64,000 bases of DNA from Ferruginibacter sp. (lineage in GTDB: Bacteria; Bacteroidota; Bacteroidia; Chitinophagales; Chitinophagaceae). The position numbers and the translations under genes were made by a program. The notes beneath the pieces were generated by a model. It saw nothing but the letters and a program-made list of their open reading frames with translations, was not told the DNA's origin and did not search any database. The DNA is taken from assembly GCA_025963635.1 (NCBI GenBank), contig JAOQAK010000055.1, forward strand, positions 124,001-188,000. Reading direction: 5' to 3'. Shown piece after piece: positions 18,122 through 27,747 of the stretch (its first letter is position 1; the number at the start of each line of letters is the position of its first letter).

Positions 18122-20695
18122 ATGTCCGAACTACTTACGTTATCATCCAAACTACAAAAGGTTACTGTCAAGGGAAAATTCCTTCATTTAAACAATGAAA
18201 AATTCTTTGTCAAGGGCGTAACCTATGGAACTTTCAGTCCTAATGAGGCAGGGCATCAATACCCCTCCGCCGCGACAATCGAAAAAGATTTTGCCATGAT
18301 GTCTTACCATGGAATAAATTGTGTAAGAACCTATACAGTGCCTCCCCTTTACCTGTTAGATATCGCCTTAAAATATCATTTGAAAGTGATGATCGGCCTG
18401 CCATGGGAGCAACATATCACCTTCTTAGATACAAGCGAGCGCAAAAATGATATCATAAAACGAGTGCAGCAAGGTGCATTATCGTGCAAGGGACATGCAG
18501 CCATTTTGTGCTTTGCAGTGGGCAATGAAATTCCTGCAACAATTGTGAGATGGTATGGGAAAAATAAAGTGGAAAATTTTCTGAAATTATTGTACCAGGC
18601 TGTTAAAAAGGTTGATCCCGATAGCCTGGTTACTTATGTTAATTTTCCCACAACAGAATATCTCGATCTTAGTTTCCTTGATTTCGATTGCTTTAACGTG
18701 TACCTGGAAACACCGCAGAAACTAAGCGGCTATATCGCCCGGCTGCATAATCTTGCCGGTGACCGGCCACTGGTACTTGCCGAAATAGGACTTGATAGTA
18801 TACGAAACAGTGAGGAACAACAGGCGGAAACATTGAAATGGCAAATCAAAACTGTATTTGCAAGGGGATGCGCAGGCATGTTTGTTTTTGCATGGACTGA
18901 TGAATGGTGGCGTGGAGGATTTGAAATTGAAGATTGGGATTTCGGGATCGTAGACCGGCAGCGCAATCCCAAACAGGCGCTGCATGCAGTAAGCGAAACC
19001 ATGCAATATGTTCCGTTTTCAGGAGATGAAGCATTGCCCTTTATATCCGTAATCGTTTGTTCTTATAACGGATCAGCAACTATCAGGGATTGTATGGAAG
19101 GTATACAGAAACTCGATTATCCGAATTATGAAGTAATTGTTATTGATGACGGATCAAAAGATAATCTTACCACAATAGTAAAGGAATATCCTGTAAAATT
19201 GATCAGCACACCAAATGGTGGACTAAGTAACGCAAGAAATATAGGACTTTATAGTGCAAAGGGAGAGATCATTGCGTATATAGATGATGACGCCTACCCC
19301 GATCCTCATTGGCTCCGCTACCTGGCTTATGCTTACAAGTCATCGAACCATTCCTGCATAGGCGGACCTAATATCGCCCCGGCAGAAGATGGCCCGATCG
19401 CGAAATGTGTGGCGAATGCGCCCGGAGGCCCGGTGCATGTTTTGTTCGATGATGAACTGGCAGAACATGTTCCCGGCTGTAATATGTCGTTCAGGAAATC
19501 GGCCTTATTGGAGATTGGAGGATTCGATCCTGTATTCAAGAACGCAGGCGATGATGTTGACGTTTGCTGGAGAATACAAAATGCCGGTAAAACCATCGGC
19601 TTTCATCCATCTGCATTGGTGTGGCATCACCGCAGAAACTCGATAAAAGCGTATTGGAAACAGCAAAAAGGCTATGGAAAAGCAGAAGCCTTGTTAGAGG
19701 CTAAATGGCCGGAGCGCTACAATGGCTTCGGACATGTAGCATGGGGCGGCCGTATCTATGGAAATGGTTTTACCTTACCCATAAATCTAAAGAAGGGAAA
19801 AGTATTTTATGGAAGCTGGGGAACAGCTTTATTCCAATCTGTTTACCAACCAGCCAATGGTTTTTTGAACGCGATACCATTGATGCCTGAATGGTACCTG
19901 TTTTCCGCCGTATTGGGATTTTTAGCCACCCTAGGATTTATCAGTGCACCTTTCCTGTGGGTATGGCCTTTATTTATTTTATCTGTGGTAGTGGTTTTTA
20001 TCCAGGCTGTTATTAGCGCCTCTAACAATGTGGCACTTCTCCCGGGGAATACTAAATTTAAATATAAAGAACTTATCATTTTGCTGCATATTATTCAGCC
20101 AATGGCAAGATTATACGGACGGCTGAAGCATGGCCTCACCCCCTGGACAAAGATTAATGTGGTCTCAGACTATAAATTCGCTTTCGCCTTTAAACCCACC
20201 TCTTTATCCATCTGGTCTGAAAAATGGAGATCATCCGAAGCATGGTTAGAAGACATCGAGAAAAATTTAAAAAACTATAAAGCACGCGTTCAAAGAGGAG
20301 GCGATTTTGACCGCTGGGATATACAGGCAAGAAACAGCTTGTTTTCTATCAGTCGGGGCTTGTTAACTATTGAAGAACATGGCAGCAATAAACAACTGGT
20401 GCGTTTTAGGATTTGGCCGCGAATGTCAAAAACCGGCATGCTCTCTATAATTATTCTCACCATCATGTCGCTTTTAACAGCCGCTAACTATTCTTTAAGT
20501 GTATCCATTATCTTAGCAGTGATTGTAATCATTTTCCTTGCGGAATATTTCAAAGATTCGGCAAGTACCATGTTCAATTTATATAATGCATTCAAGTCAA
20601 TCGAATTGGATGAAACAACCACGGCAGAAGTAGGAACAGCAAAAATTTCTACAATGGATAAGGAAATCGAATTGGGCGCAACTGATGCGGCTTAG
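18122..20695 (+). CDS. Fusion of a clan GH-A glycosidase-like domain and a GT2 glycosyltransferase
   Basis: First gene of a probable glycan assembly operon. Residues 1-300 form a TIM-barrel glycosidase-like domain (FFVKGVTYGTFSPNEAG, YHGINCVRTYTVPPLYLLD) with a Glu pair expected of a retaining enzyme: FAVGNEIPAT (Glu136) and VLAEIGLD (Glu221). Residues 305-560 form a family 2 glycosyltransferase (FISVIVCSYNG, VIDDGSKDN, NGGLSNARNIGLYSAKGEII, AYIDDDAYPDPHWL, then GDDVDVCWRIQNAG). Hydrophobic stretches at about 590-632 and 773-810 should anchor it in the inner membrane. There is no signal peptide, so both catalytic domains probably face the cytoplasm. The GT2 half likely transfers a sugar to a lipid-linked or growing polymer, and the glycosidase half may trim or transfer the same glycan. 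The substrate is unknown. The ABC exporter gene follows by 59 bases. Confidence 0.85.
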   Translation: MSELLTLSSKLQKVTVKGKFLHLNNEKFFVKGVTYGTFSPNEAGHQYPSAATIEKDFAMMSYHGINCVRTYTVPPLYLLDIALKYHLKVMIGLPWEQHITFLDTSERKNDIIKRVQQGALSCKGHAAILCFAVGNEIPATIVRWYGKNKVENFLKLLYQAVKKVDPDSLVTYVNFPTTEYLDLSFLDFDCFNVYLETPQKLSGYIARLHNLAGDRPLVLAEIGLDSIRNSEEQQAETLKWQIKTVFARGCAGMFVFAWTDEWWRGGFEIEDWDFGIVDRQRNPKQALHAVSETMQYVPFSGDEALPFISVIVCSYNGSATIRDCMEGIQKLDYPNYEVIVIDDGSKDNLTTIVKEYPVKLISTPNGGLSNARNIGLYSAKGEIIAYIDDDAYPDPHWLRYLAYAYKSSNHSCIGGPNIAPAEDGPIAKCVANAPGGPVHVLFDDELAEHVPGCNMSFRKSALLEIGGFDPVFKNAGDDVDVCWRIQNAGKTIGFHPSALVWHHRRNSIKAYWKQQKGYGKAEALLEAKWPERYNGFGHVAWGGRIYGNGFTLPINLKKGKVFYGSWGTALFQSVYQPANGFLNAIPLMPEWYLFSAVLGFLATLGFISAPFLWVWPLFILSVVVVFIQAVISASNNVALLPGNTKFKYKELIILLHIIQPMARLYGRLKHGLTPWTKINVVSDYKFAFAFKPTSLSIWSEKWRSSEAWLEDIEKNLKNYKARVQRGGDFDRWDIQARNSLFSISRGLLTIEEHGSNKQLVRFRIWPRMSKTGMLSIIILTIMSLLTAANYSLSVSIILAVIVIIFLAEYFKDSASTMFNLYNAFKSIELDETTTAEVGTAKISTMDKEIELGATDAA

Positions 20696-20754
20696 TTTAC
20701 AACTACTGATTAAGCAAATGATGCCTGGCGGTAGTATACATCTTAAATATTTTA

Positions 20755-22548
20755 ATGAAAACTATTCACGTATATAAAAGGCTTTTTGATTATGTTGGGC
20801 AATACAAGGTAAAACTGGGGATGCTCATCGGAATATCTTTACTGGGCGTTTTGTTTGAAGTAGTCAAGCCGTTGCCGGTAAAAATTGTACTGGACAATGT
20901 ACTGGCCAATCATCCTCTACCATCTATCGTTCAGGGCATTTTTGGTCACAGCCCGTTATTGAATGACAAGACTGCATTACTGTTGATCAGTATTGCGGCC
21001 CTTGTTGTAATTACCATCAGTAGTGCGGTTCTTTCTTTAATCGCTTTTAATGCTACGGTGAATCTTTCACAGGGGCTTGTGTATGATCTTTCAGTAGATT
21101 TTTTCAGCAAGCTGCAACGGCTGTCTCTACGCTTTCACGCAAAAAACAAAATTGGTGATTTGCTGCAACGGATGAATGGCGATGTGTTTGTTGTATATTT
21201 TGTAGTAGCACAAATTCTAATTCCCTCAATCACCTCGCTGGTTTGTTTGGCGGGGATGTTTTATGTGATGGTGAAAATTGATCTTGTACTGGCCTTGATT
21301 GCTTTTACGGTAGTTCCTTTATTAGGCGTATCCTTAGGCTTTTTTGCACGGCCGATGAATGATACTACCATGGATCAATATACGAAGCATGGGCAGCTGT
21401 CCGCATTCGTGCAACAAAGCTTATCCTCCATGAAAATCATACAGGCATTTGGAAGAGAACCATTCATGTTTCGCAAGATGAAAGAACACACCGAGATCTT
21501 CAGCAATGCTTTCAAAGTTGCGAATAAGGTTTCTATGTTTTATAACCAGCTTTCATTGTTATTTACCAGCCTTATTGCCGCGGTCGTGATTGGTGTGGGA
21601 GGCAATAAGGTGTTGCATGGTGCTTTATCTGTTGGAGACCTGTTTGTTTTTTTGGGATACATCGCAGCATTGAACGGACCTGTTACTGCATTATCTAATG
21701 CCATCGGCACCGGTGTTACCATTGGCGCAAGAGGGAAACGGATATTTGATATCATCGATTCAAAGGAAGTGGTAATTGAAAAAAGCGATGCTGTCCCTAT
21801 CACCAACGCAAGCGGCAATATTGAGTTTAAAGCGGTAACCTTTGGATATGGTGACGAGGATGATTCGCCTGCCATTTTAAAGAAAATATCCTTTTCAACA
21901 AAGCCCGGACAGATTGTAGCAATTGTAGGCCCCACCGGTGCAGGTAAAACATCGTTGATCTCATTGATCACCCGTTTTTATGATCCCTGGCAGGGACAGG
22001 TATTGATGGATGGAATTGATATCAGGGACTTAAAACTACATTCTCTCCGGGAACAGATATCGATGGTATTGCAGGAGCCGTTCCTCTTCCCAATGACCAT
22101 CGGAGAAAACATTGCCTTTGGAAACCCGGAAGCGTCCTTCGATGAAATTGTTACATCAGCAAAGGCTGCCCAGGCACATGATTTTATAATGGAATTGCCC
22201 GAGCAGTACAATACATTGCTGATCGAAAATGGCGCATCGCTCTCAGGCGGACAAAAGCAAAGACTTTCCATTGCAAGAGCGTTCCTTAAAAATGCGCCCA
22301 TTGTTATTTTAGATGAACCAACCTCAGCAGTTGACTCTTTAACAGAATTCAGAATTTTCAAAGAATTGTCTGAGTTTGCAAAGGGAAAAACGCTGTTTCT
22401 AATCTCCCATCGATTATCTACCTTAAAGCACGCGGACCAGATTATCACCATCAAGGATGGATCCGTTGTAGAGCAGGGCACCCATCAAAGCTTACTTGAT
22501 AAAAATGATGTTTATGCCGATCTTTATAAGCATCAGCATATTAACTAA
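20755..22548 (+). CDS. ABC exporter, fused membrane and ATPase domains (MsbA-like)
   Basis: A 597-residue half-transporter that should dimerise in the inner membrane and export a lipid, oligosaccharide or other hydrophobic cargo with ATP hydrolysis. Residues 15-310 carry about six transmembrane helices of the type I exporter fold. The nucleotide-binding domain shows Walker A GPTGAGKTS (about 393-401), a Q-loop in ISMVLQEPFLFP, signature LSGGQKQR (about 495), Walker B IVILDEPTSAVD and an H-loop ISHRLSTLK. It sits between the GH-GT2 fusion and two acyltransferases on the same strand with short gaps, so its cargo is probably the glycan or glycolipid they make. Family resemblance alone does not distinguish lipid from polysaccharide cargo. 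Confidence 0.92.
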   Translation: MKTIHVYKRLFDYVGQYKVKLGMLIGISLLGVLFEVVKPLPVKIVLDNVLANHPLPSIVQGIFGHSPLLNDKTALLLISIAALVVITISSAVLSLIAFNATVNLSQGLVYDLSVDFFSKLQRLSLRFHAKNKIGDLLQRMNGDVFVVYFVVAQILIPSITSLVCLAGMFYVMVKIDLVLALIAFTVVPLLGVSLGFFARPMNDTTMDQYTKHGQLSAFVQQSLSSMKIIQAFGREPFMFRKMKEHTEIFSNAFKVANKVSMFYNQLSLLFTSLIAAVVIGVGGNKVLHGALSVGDLFVFLGYIAALNGPVTALSNAIGTGVTIGARGKRIFDIIDSKEVVIEKSDAVPITNASGNIEFKAVTFGYGDEDDSPAILKKISFSTKPGQIVAIVGPTGAGKTSLISLITRFYDPWQGQVLMDGIDIRDLKLHSLREQISMVLQEPFLFPMTIGENIAFGNPEASFDEIVTSAKAAQAHDFIMELPEQYNTLLIENGASLSGGQKQRLSIARAFLKNAPIVILDEPTSAVDSLTEFRIFKELSEFAKGKTLFLISHRLSTLKHADQIITIKDGSVVEQGTHQSLLDKNDVYADLYKHQHIN

Positions 22549-22594
22549 CACACAGCCTGTCCGGTAAACCAATCATCTTTAATGCATCATTAGA

Positions 22595-23200
22595 ATGGAA
22601 AATAACGAACCTATACTTTTTCACCCAATCATCCCCGGCGAGGCCATTGCCGGCGACTGGTACAATAAAAAAGTGCCGGTAAATATCGTTGTGGGTGAAA
22701 ATTCAGTAATAGATTCATCTGCCTGCTTCAAGCATTTTTTTTCCACTTTGCCGGTTGCGCTGCAAATAGGTGCGGATGTAACGCTTTGCCGTGCATCGAT
22801 CGCCACTGAAAAAAATGGATTCGTTAAGATTGGTAACCACTGCTATATTTCAGGCGCCTCCATCATTGCGGCGGAAAAAATAATTATCGGCGACAGGGTG
22901 TTTATAGCAGGAGGCGTTTCAATCATCGATTCAGATTTTCATCCTATAGCCCCTGCCGCAAGATTGGCTGATACCATCGCAATTTCGCCCATCGGCAATC
23001 ATGCCCACCGGCCGGTAGTAAAGGCATTGCCGGTAACCATTGAAGATGATGTTTGGATCGGGTACAATGCAACGATATTAAAAGGTGTAACCATCGGGGC
23101 CGGAGCGATTATATCACCCGGCGCCCTTGTAACCGGCAATGTACCGGCCGGCGTCACCGTAGCTGGAAACCCGGCTAAACCCATAAATCCAATTCCGTGA
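22595..23200 (+). CDS. Hexapeptide-repeat (left-handed beta-helix) acyltransferase, copy 1
   Basis: A 201-residue O- or N-acyltransferase of the LbetaH family, probably acetyl-CoA dependent and cytoplasmic. A short N-terminal region ([19 protein letters not shown]) leads into hexapeptide coils from about residue 55: [55 protein letters not shown], then [38 protein letters not shown] and the closing AGNPAKPI. The His in DFHPI fits the usual catalytic histidine position. It is a paralogue of the next gene, which overlaps it by four bases (GTGA). As part of the GH-GT2/ABC operon it probably adds acyl groups to the exported glycan. Confidence 0.88.
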   Translation: MENNEPILFHPIIPGEAIAGDWYNKKVPVNIVVGENSVIDSSACFKHFFSTLPVALQIGADVTLCRASIATEKNGFVKIGNHCYISGASIIAAEKIIIGDRVFIAGGVSIIDSDFHPIAPAARLADTIAISPIGNHAHRPVVKALPVTIEDDVWIGYNATILKGVTIGAGAIISPGALVTGNVPAGVTVAGNPAKPINPIP

Positions 23201-23868
23201 GAGAGAATATAATCCAGGTAAAAACGGTTGCTCCAGACGGCAGGATTTTAATTGAGGATGATTGGTATCCCGGCGGGCTACCTGTAAATGTCACACTAGC
23301 CGATAATGTCTATATTGATACTTCCTATGGCTTCGAAACCTTTCGTTCCCGGCAAAAAGATGGCCTATTCTTAGATGAAGCCACCGGCTGCTACGGCGTG
23401 GTTTCCTTCATTGTGTCCGATGAAGGAAGAGTATCTTCAGGCAAATTTTCTGTTTTAAATAGTACTTCGATTGTATGTAATAAGAACATTACTATCGGTA
23501 ACCATTGCATGCTGGCGTGGGGCTCTGTTATTACCGACTCATGGGTGGATGCAGGCAAACACTCCCTGGCAGCCCGGAGAGAACTACTGTACGCCGCTGC
23601 AAAAGATCCGGCAAGGCCTTTTCCCTTCTTCCGCGAAGCTTTGCCGGTTGTTATTGAAGATAATTGCTGGGTAGGGTTTGATGCAGTGATCCTGCCTGGT
23701 GTAACCTTAGGAAGAGGATCTGTGATAGGCTGTAAAACTGTTGTTGACTTTGATGTCCCTCCCTATGCAGTGGTTTCAGGGAGCCCTGCGAAGATTGTAA
23801 AATATCTTACAAAAGATGATACGGAAGCCGCTAGAATAAGCGCATTGACAGAATATCTGAAAGCTTAG
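23197..23868 (+). CDS. Hexapeptide-repeat (left-handed beta-helix) acyltransferase, copy 2
   Basis: A 223-residue paralogue of the preceding acyltransferase and last gene of the operon. The GTG at 23197-23199 overlaps the previous stop codon and is supported because the N-terminal pattern ([20 protein letters not shown]) lines up with that of copy 1. The core reads [80 protein letters not shown] and [11 protein letters not shown]. The usual DFHPI-like stretch is replaced by [14 protein letters not shown], so substrate or catalytic detail may differ from copy 1. Overlap suggests translational coupling and equal dosage, and the two may form mixed trimers; that is inference. The acyl donor and acceptor are not identifiable. 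Confidence 0.87.
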   Translation: MRENIIQVKTVAPDGRILIEDDWYPGGLPVNVTLADNVYIDTSYGFETFRSRQKDGLFLDEATGCYGVVSFIVSDEGRVSSGKFSVLNSTSIVCNKNITIGNHCMLAWGSVITDSWVDAGKHSLAARRELLYAAAKDPARPFPFFREALPVVIEDNCWVGFDAVILPGVTLGRGSVIGCKTVVDFDVPPYAVVSGSPAKIVKYLTKDDTEAARISALTEYLKA

Positions 23869-23917
23869 GATAATCATTAACTACCTCCACCCCAACCATC
23901 GCCACTTCATCCTTCAT

Positions 23918-24721
23918 CTATACTTTTTGAATGATTGGTTTAAGATCCCTCATCAACAGTTCATTCAATTCGAGCCTGGTATCCTGGAAATTATGTGAGC
24001 CCAGCCATGCATTCATACTAACGGTATAGCCATCGCTTTCTAATTTTTCTACTCCAATGCGGGGAGGCGGATCTTTTAAACATTGTTCAAAAGAATCAAT
24101 TGTTTTTAAGAGAGCAGTTTTCACTTCCTCAAATTCAACCATATAATTAAATTTGATACTGATATCAAGTCTCCTCGTTTTTTCACGGGTAAGATTAAAG
24201 ATAACTTCATTGGATAGTTTGCTGTTTGGAACAATGAGTGTAGTGTTATTAAAAGTCCTGATCACGGTGTAGAACAAACGAATGTAAACTACCGTTCCTT
24301 CTTCGCCCTGTGTTTTAATATTATCGCCTACTAAAAATGGCTTCAATAATATGATCAATACACCGGAGGCAAAATTTTGAAGTGTGCCAGACAGTGCTAA
24401 TCCAATTGCAACACCGAATGCACCGATCACGGCAGCAAAAAGTGTCGTGTTAATACCCAACACCTGCATTAATCCAAGTACCATCAAAACCTGTAAAACA
24501 ATTTGCAACAGGTTCTGAAGAAATGGCCTTAATGTAGCATCAAATCGGCTGGCTGATAATAATTTTTTGAATCCGTTGTTAAGAAAACGAATAACGAGTT
24601 GCCCAATAAAAAACAGTAAAATGGCAATCATGATCCGCGGCACATATGAAGCAACCCAGTGATAAGCACGGCCCGTGAAATGGTATATAATTGAGTCTTT
24701 CTGTATCTGGAGTATTTCCAC
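23918..24721 (-). CDS. Small-conductance mechanosensitive channel, MscS family
   Basis: Inner-membrane channel that opens under membrane tension to release solutes after osmotic downshock. The 267 residues show three transmembrane helices at about 27-47, 68-88 and 92-118, with a pore helix rich in Gly/Ala (VIGAFGVAIGLALSGTLQNF), followed by the MscS beta domain (PFLVGDNIKTQGEEGTVVYI, RTFNNTTLIVPNSKLSNEVI) and a C-terminal alpha/beta part. The length is close to E. coli MscS (286). It converges with the glycan operon, with only 49 bases between stops, and no terminator hairpin was seen there. No regulatory site was identified. Confidence 0.93.
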   Translation of the reverse strand: MEILQIQKDSIIYHFTGRAYHWVASYVPRIMIAILLFFIGQLVIRFLNNGFKKLLSASRFDATLRPFLQNLLQIVLQVLMVLGLMQVLGINTTLFAAVIGAFGVAIGLALSGTLQNFASGVLIILLKPFLVGDNIKTQGEEGTVVYIRLFYTVIRTFNNTTLIVPNSKLSNEVIFNLTREKTRRLDISIKFNYMVEFEEVKTALLKTIDSFEQCLKDPPPRIGVEKLESDGYTVSMNAWLGSHNFQDTRLELNELLMRDLKPIIQKV

Positions 24722-25289
24722 CTTTTATGCTGGTTTATATCTCGTTAACAATAACGCAAAACAGACTGGAATTTTAATTTTCCCGTTAGGAATTTAAAGG
24801 TTTGTTCATCTGCAATGCTAAGATGATAATCATTGCCGGTGTTTTTCTTACAACAGACTTCCGTTTAAAATTTACTGCAAGGAACCATAAATCCTTTTAG
24901 AAATTTTTCAGCAATCACTTCGTTGGATAAAGCCGGGCGATCTCAAAACCGCTAACGACAGGCGATCTGTTTTTGAATCTGTGGTAATGGAAAAATTATT
25001 GCCAGTTTAGATTAAGAATTTTTTGGGAATGAGCTATGGAATCCGCCAGTACCGTGGGCGGAGTCACAGACTCAGGACGCTTGCAGCAAACTCCCAACCG
25101 GTTTGTAGAAAACATTTCACTTAAGGGAAATTAAATTCCATATTATCATGCCAAATAATCCCGCAATGTTGCTAATACCTGCGAATACATTTCACTCAGG
25201 GGTACATTGCCTTCCGCTGGTAGCTTTCTTATTGTGTACAGTTACGAAAGTTTTATCTTTATTAAAGATTGAACGAACCAATTCTATTT
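24722..25289. other. Intergenic region between mscS-like and exonuclease genes
   Basis: About 570 bases between divergent genes, with no gene or RNA recognised. A small inverted repeat (TCCGCC 25042-25047 with GGCGGA 25057-25062) is present. TAGCTTTC near 25220, one base off the -7 consensus, could serve the exonuclease gene. Confidence 0.4.
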
Positions 25290-26066
25290 ATGAAAATAGC
25301 TACTTATAATGTGAACGGCGTCAACGGGCGCCTGCCCGTACTGCTCCGCTGGCTTAATGAAACAACCCCTGACTTGGTGTGCCTGCAAGAATTAAAGGCG
25401 CCACAAGAAAAATTCCCCGAAAAGGCCATACAAGATGCAGGATATAATGCCATCTGGCACGGTCAGAAAAGCTGGAATGGCGTTGCTATCCTCGCACGCA
25501 ATGCTCAACCGGAAGAGGTCAGGAGGGCGCTTCCCGGTGACCCTGAAGACATGCACAGCCGCTATATTGAGGCATCGGTGAATGGCATATTGATTGGCTG
25601 CCTTTATCTTCCAAATGGCAACCCTGCACCCGGACCTAAATTCGATTATAAATTAGAATGGTTTAAAAGATTGACTGTACACTCAGCCAAACTCTTCGCC
25701 GTCGGAACCCCCGTATTGCTTGCTGGCGACTTCAATGTAATGCCTACCGAACTCGATGTGTATAAGCCAGAACGCTGGGTAGATGACGCCTTGTTCCGGC
25801 CGGAAACACGGGCGGCTTTCAAAAAACTGGTGGCACAGGGATGGACCGACGCCATAAGAAAACTTTACCCGGAAGAGATCATCTATACATTTTGGGATTA
25901 TTTCCGCAATGCCTATGCCCGCAATGCCGGTTTGCGTATTGATCATTTCCTGCTTAGTCCTCATCTCAGCAACCGCCTTATTGCTGCCGGTGTTGACCGC
26001 AATGTTCGCGGATGGGAAAAAACAAGTGATCATGCGCCGGTATGGATCGAATTGGCCGATAAATAA
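25290..26066 (+). CDS. xth: Exodeoxyribonuclease III / AP endonuclease
   Basis: Cytoplasmic DNA repair enzyme of the exonuclease III (EEP) family that cuts at abasic sites and removes 3' blocks. The ATG at 25290 was chosen because the family begins MKIATYNVNGVNGR; an upstream TTG would add seven odd residues. The 258 residues carry Asn7, the metal-binding Glu34 in CLQELKAP, WNGVAILAR, SRYIEASVNGILIGCLYLPN, the catalytic GDFNVMPTELDVY, a WDYFRNAYARNAGLRIDHFL segment and the C-terminal SDHAPVWIEL with the catalytic His. Length and motifs fit the E. coli XthA type (268 residues). The DUF72 gene begins 13 bases downstream and should be co-transcribed. Confidence 0.93.
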   Translation: MKIATYNVNGVNGRLPVLLRWLNETTPDLVCLQELKAPQEKFPEKAIQDAGYNAIWHGQKSWNGVAILARNAQPEEVRRALPGDPEDMHSRYIEASVNGILIGCLYLPNGNPAPGPKFDYKLEWFKRLTVHSAKLFAVGTPVLLAGDFNVMPTELDVYKPERWVDDALFRPETRAAFKKLVAQGWTDAIRKLYPEEIIYTFWDYFRNAYARNAGLRIDHFLLSPHLSNRLIAAGVDRNVRGWEKTSDHAPVWIELADK

Positions 26067-26079
26067 ACAGGCATTATCA

Positions 26080-26838
26080 ATGGCAAAAAAAAAGAGGGGA
26101 ATTTTAAGAGTAGGTACCAGCAACGTTGTTGTGCCCGGCACCAAACAATCTTTTCCCACTGATTTTCATCAAAAGAGCAGGCTTCATTTCTACAGTTCCC
26201 TGCTTCCAACTGTGGAACTAAACAGCACTTTTTATAAAGTTCCGATGGCATCTACTTTTGAAAAGTGGTCGCTGGATGTTCCGGAGAATTTCCAGTTCAC
26301 CATAAAGCTTTGGCGTGAAATTACGCATGTAAAAAACCTGAATTTCGACATCAATAATATCGACAGTTTTTTGCACGCAGCAGATCGGATGGGAAACAGG
26401 AAGGGCTGTCTGCTGGTGCAATTCCCCGGCAAGATCACGCTTGAATATTACAATGAAGTGGAACGAATTTTAATGAGATTATCTGAGCAGGATCCTCAAA
26501 ATACATGGCGCAAAGCAATAGAATTCAGAAGTCCATCATGGTATGTTAGTGAAACTTTTGAGTTGCTGGATGAATACCGGGCATCCATAGTTTTGCACGA
26601 CATTCCGAAGGCAAAAAACATCCAGACAAACAAAGGAGCTAATTTTATTTACTTAAGATTTCACGGACCGAAAGGTGATTACCGCGGCAGCTATAGCACT
26701 GACTTTTTACACGACCAATACAGTAAAATAACCGGGTGGTTAAAGAGTGGCAAGGATGTATTTGCTTATTTTAATAATACAATGGGCAGCGCTTTTGAAA
26801 ACGCAATCTCTTTAAAGAACATGGACGACCCTAAATAA
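26080..26838 (+). CDS. DUF72 family protein
   Basis: A 252-residue member of DUF72 (COG1801), a TIM-barrel family of unknown reaction that is often found next to DNA repair genes. The ATG at 26080 follows the exonuclease stop by 13 bases and gives the family N-terminus (GILRVGTSNVVVPGTK). Family signatures seen are FYSSLLPTVELNSTFYKVP, FQFTIKLWREITHVKNL, GCLLVQFPGKITLEYYNEVE, AIEFRSPSWYVSETFELLD, ASIVLHDIPK, FIYLRFHGPKGDYRGSYS and the final VFAYFNNTMGSAFENAI. It lacks a signal peptide. Its pairing with exonuclease III suggests, but does not prove, a role in DNA maintenance. Confidence 0.9.
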   Translation: MAKKKRGILRVGTSNVVVPGTKQSFPTDFHQKSRLHFYSSLLPTVELNSTFYKVPMASTFEKWSLDVPENFQFTIKLWREITHVKNLNFDINNIDSFLHAADRMGNRKGCLLVQFPGKITLEYYNEVERILMRLSEQDPQNTWRKAIEFRSPSWYVSETFELLDEYRASIVLHDIPKAKNIQTNKGANFIYLRFHGPKGDYRGSYSTDFLHDQYSKITGWLKSGKDVFAYFNNTMGSAFENAISLKNMDDPK

Positions 26839-26856
26839 GCTGTCAGCCATCATTCA

Positions 26857-27099
26857 TCATGGCTTATCATGATGTTTTATAGAATCAGCCTTCCTGATTG
26901 TGTTCTGAACATTCATTGCAGCGGTGTCTGTGCTGATAACCGAACTGTTGTCAACACCCGATGGATGTTTAACGGTGTCAATAGAAACGGGACTTGTGTT
27001 TCCAACGGTGTCTGTTTTATTTCCGGTGGAAGTATTATTGTCGGAGTTGTTACAACTGCAAAAGAGATACAGCGTACCAAACATCAGGAGCTTTTTCAT
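26857..27099 (-). CDS. Small lipoprotein
   Basis: 80 residues with a short signal peptide and a clear lipobox (LYLFCSC, lipidation at Cys16). The rest is a polar, Thr/Ser/Asn-rich tail (NNSDNNTSTGNKTDTVGN) without cysteines, hydrophobic segments or recognised domain, probably disordered on a membrane surface. It converges with the DUF72 gene, with 18 bases between them. The lipobox and the start at 27097-27099 are the main support that it is real. No function can be proposed. Confidence 0.65.
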   Translation of the reverse strand: MKKLLMFGTLYLFCSCNNSDNNTSTGNKTDTVGNTSPVSIDTVKHPSGVDNSSVISTDTAAMNVQNTIRKADSIKHHDKP

Positions 27100-27220
27100 A
27101 AAACGTTTTAGATATACCCATGCAATTTAAGTGCCATTAGACTTTACACATGCCGGCCCGCGTTACACAAGTTTTTGCAGGGAAATCCGGATCTGGAAAT
27201 GTGTAACTGAATGAATTCTG

Positions 27221-27643
27221 TCAATTTAGCTCCTGCCGAATCGCCTGCGGGTGGAGTTGTTCGGTTACAGCAAGATATTTTTTCTCTCCTTCAAACTGCT
27301 CAAAATAAAACACCACAGGCTTTTCCTGCTCTGTAACCAGTCCGAAACGTTTGGCCACCTTATATTGGGTATTCCGTTCATTTAAATGCTTCATAAAGCC
27401 CGCAACCAATTGCCGGAACTCTTCCAGCTTCATAGCATGTTTATTAATATTGCAGCTTGCACATGCCGGCATACAGTTGTCCATGCATTCCCGTTGAGGA
27501 TACCGGCATTCTCCTTTTTTATACTTCTTTCTTCTTATAGGTTTCAGGTGATCTACATGCCAGCCCCGGGTTAGCGGGCATCCACAATACGAACATCTAC
27601 CATCGTATTTATCAAATATAAGTTGCCGTTCCTTTTTAGTCAT
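27221..27643 (-). CDS. HNH endonuclease family protein
   Basis: A 140-residue HNH nuclease. The ATG at 27641-27643 gives MTKKERQLIFDKYDGRCSYC, the usual start of short HNH proteins; the frame runs 31 codons further upstream without family content. The fold shows a structural CxxC (CSYC), the metal-site His in GWHVDHLKPIRR, and a second CxxC in CMPACASCNINKHAM, followed by a helical tail to 140. An insertion KKYKKGECRYPQREC lies between the His and the second CxxC. No intron, intein or transposon borders are visible, and no restriction partner lies beside it, so its target is unknown. It probably acts on DNA in the cytoplasm. Confidence 0.82.
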   Translation of the reverse strand: MTKKERQLIFDKYDGRCSYCGCPLTRGWHVDHLKPIRRKKYKKGECRYPQRECMDNCMPACASCNINKHAMKLEEFRQLVAGFMKHLNERNTQYKVAKRFGLVTEQEKPVVFYFEQFEGEKKYLAVTEQLHPQAIRQELN

Positions 27644-27747
27644 GAATAGTAAAAAGCTGTAAATTAATCGCTGCGGGGCAAAAGAATGATCTTGTTGATA
27701 ATTTTTGATAAATTGTCCAAATAATTTAGGGACCACAAAGGCAATGC

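Noticed and set aside
25909..26079. N-terminal extension of the DUF72 protein into the exonuclease gene
   Set aside because: The extra 57 residues come from an overlapping frame of exonuclease III; the family N-terminus begins at the ATG at 26080.
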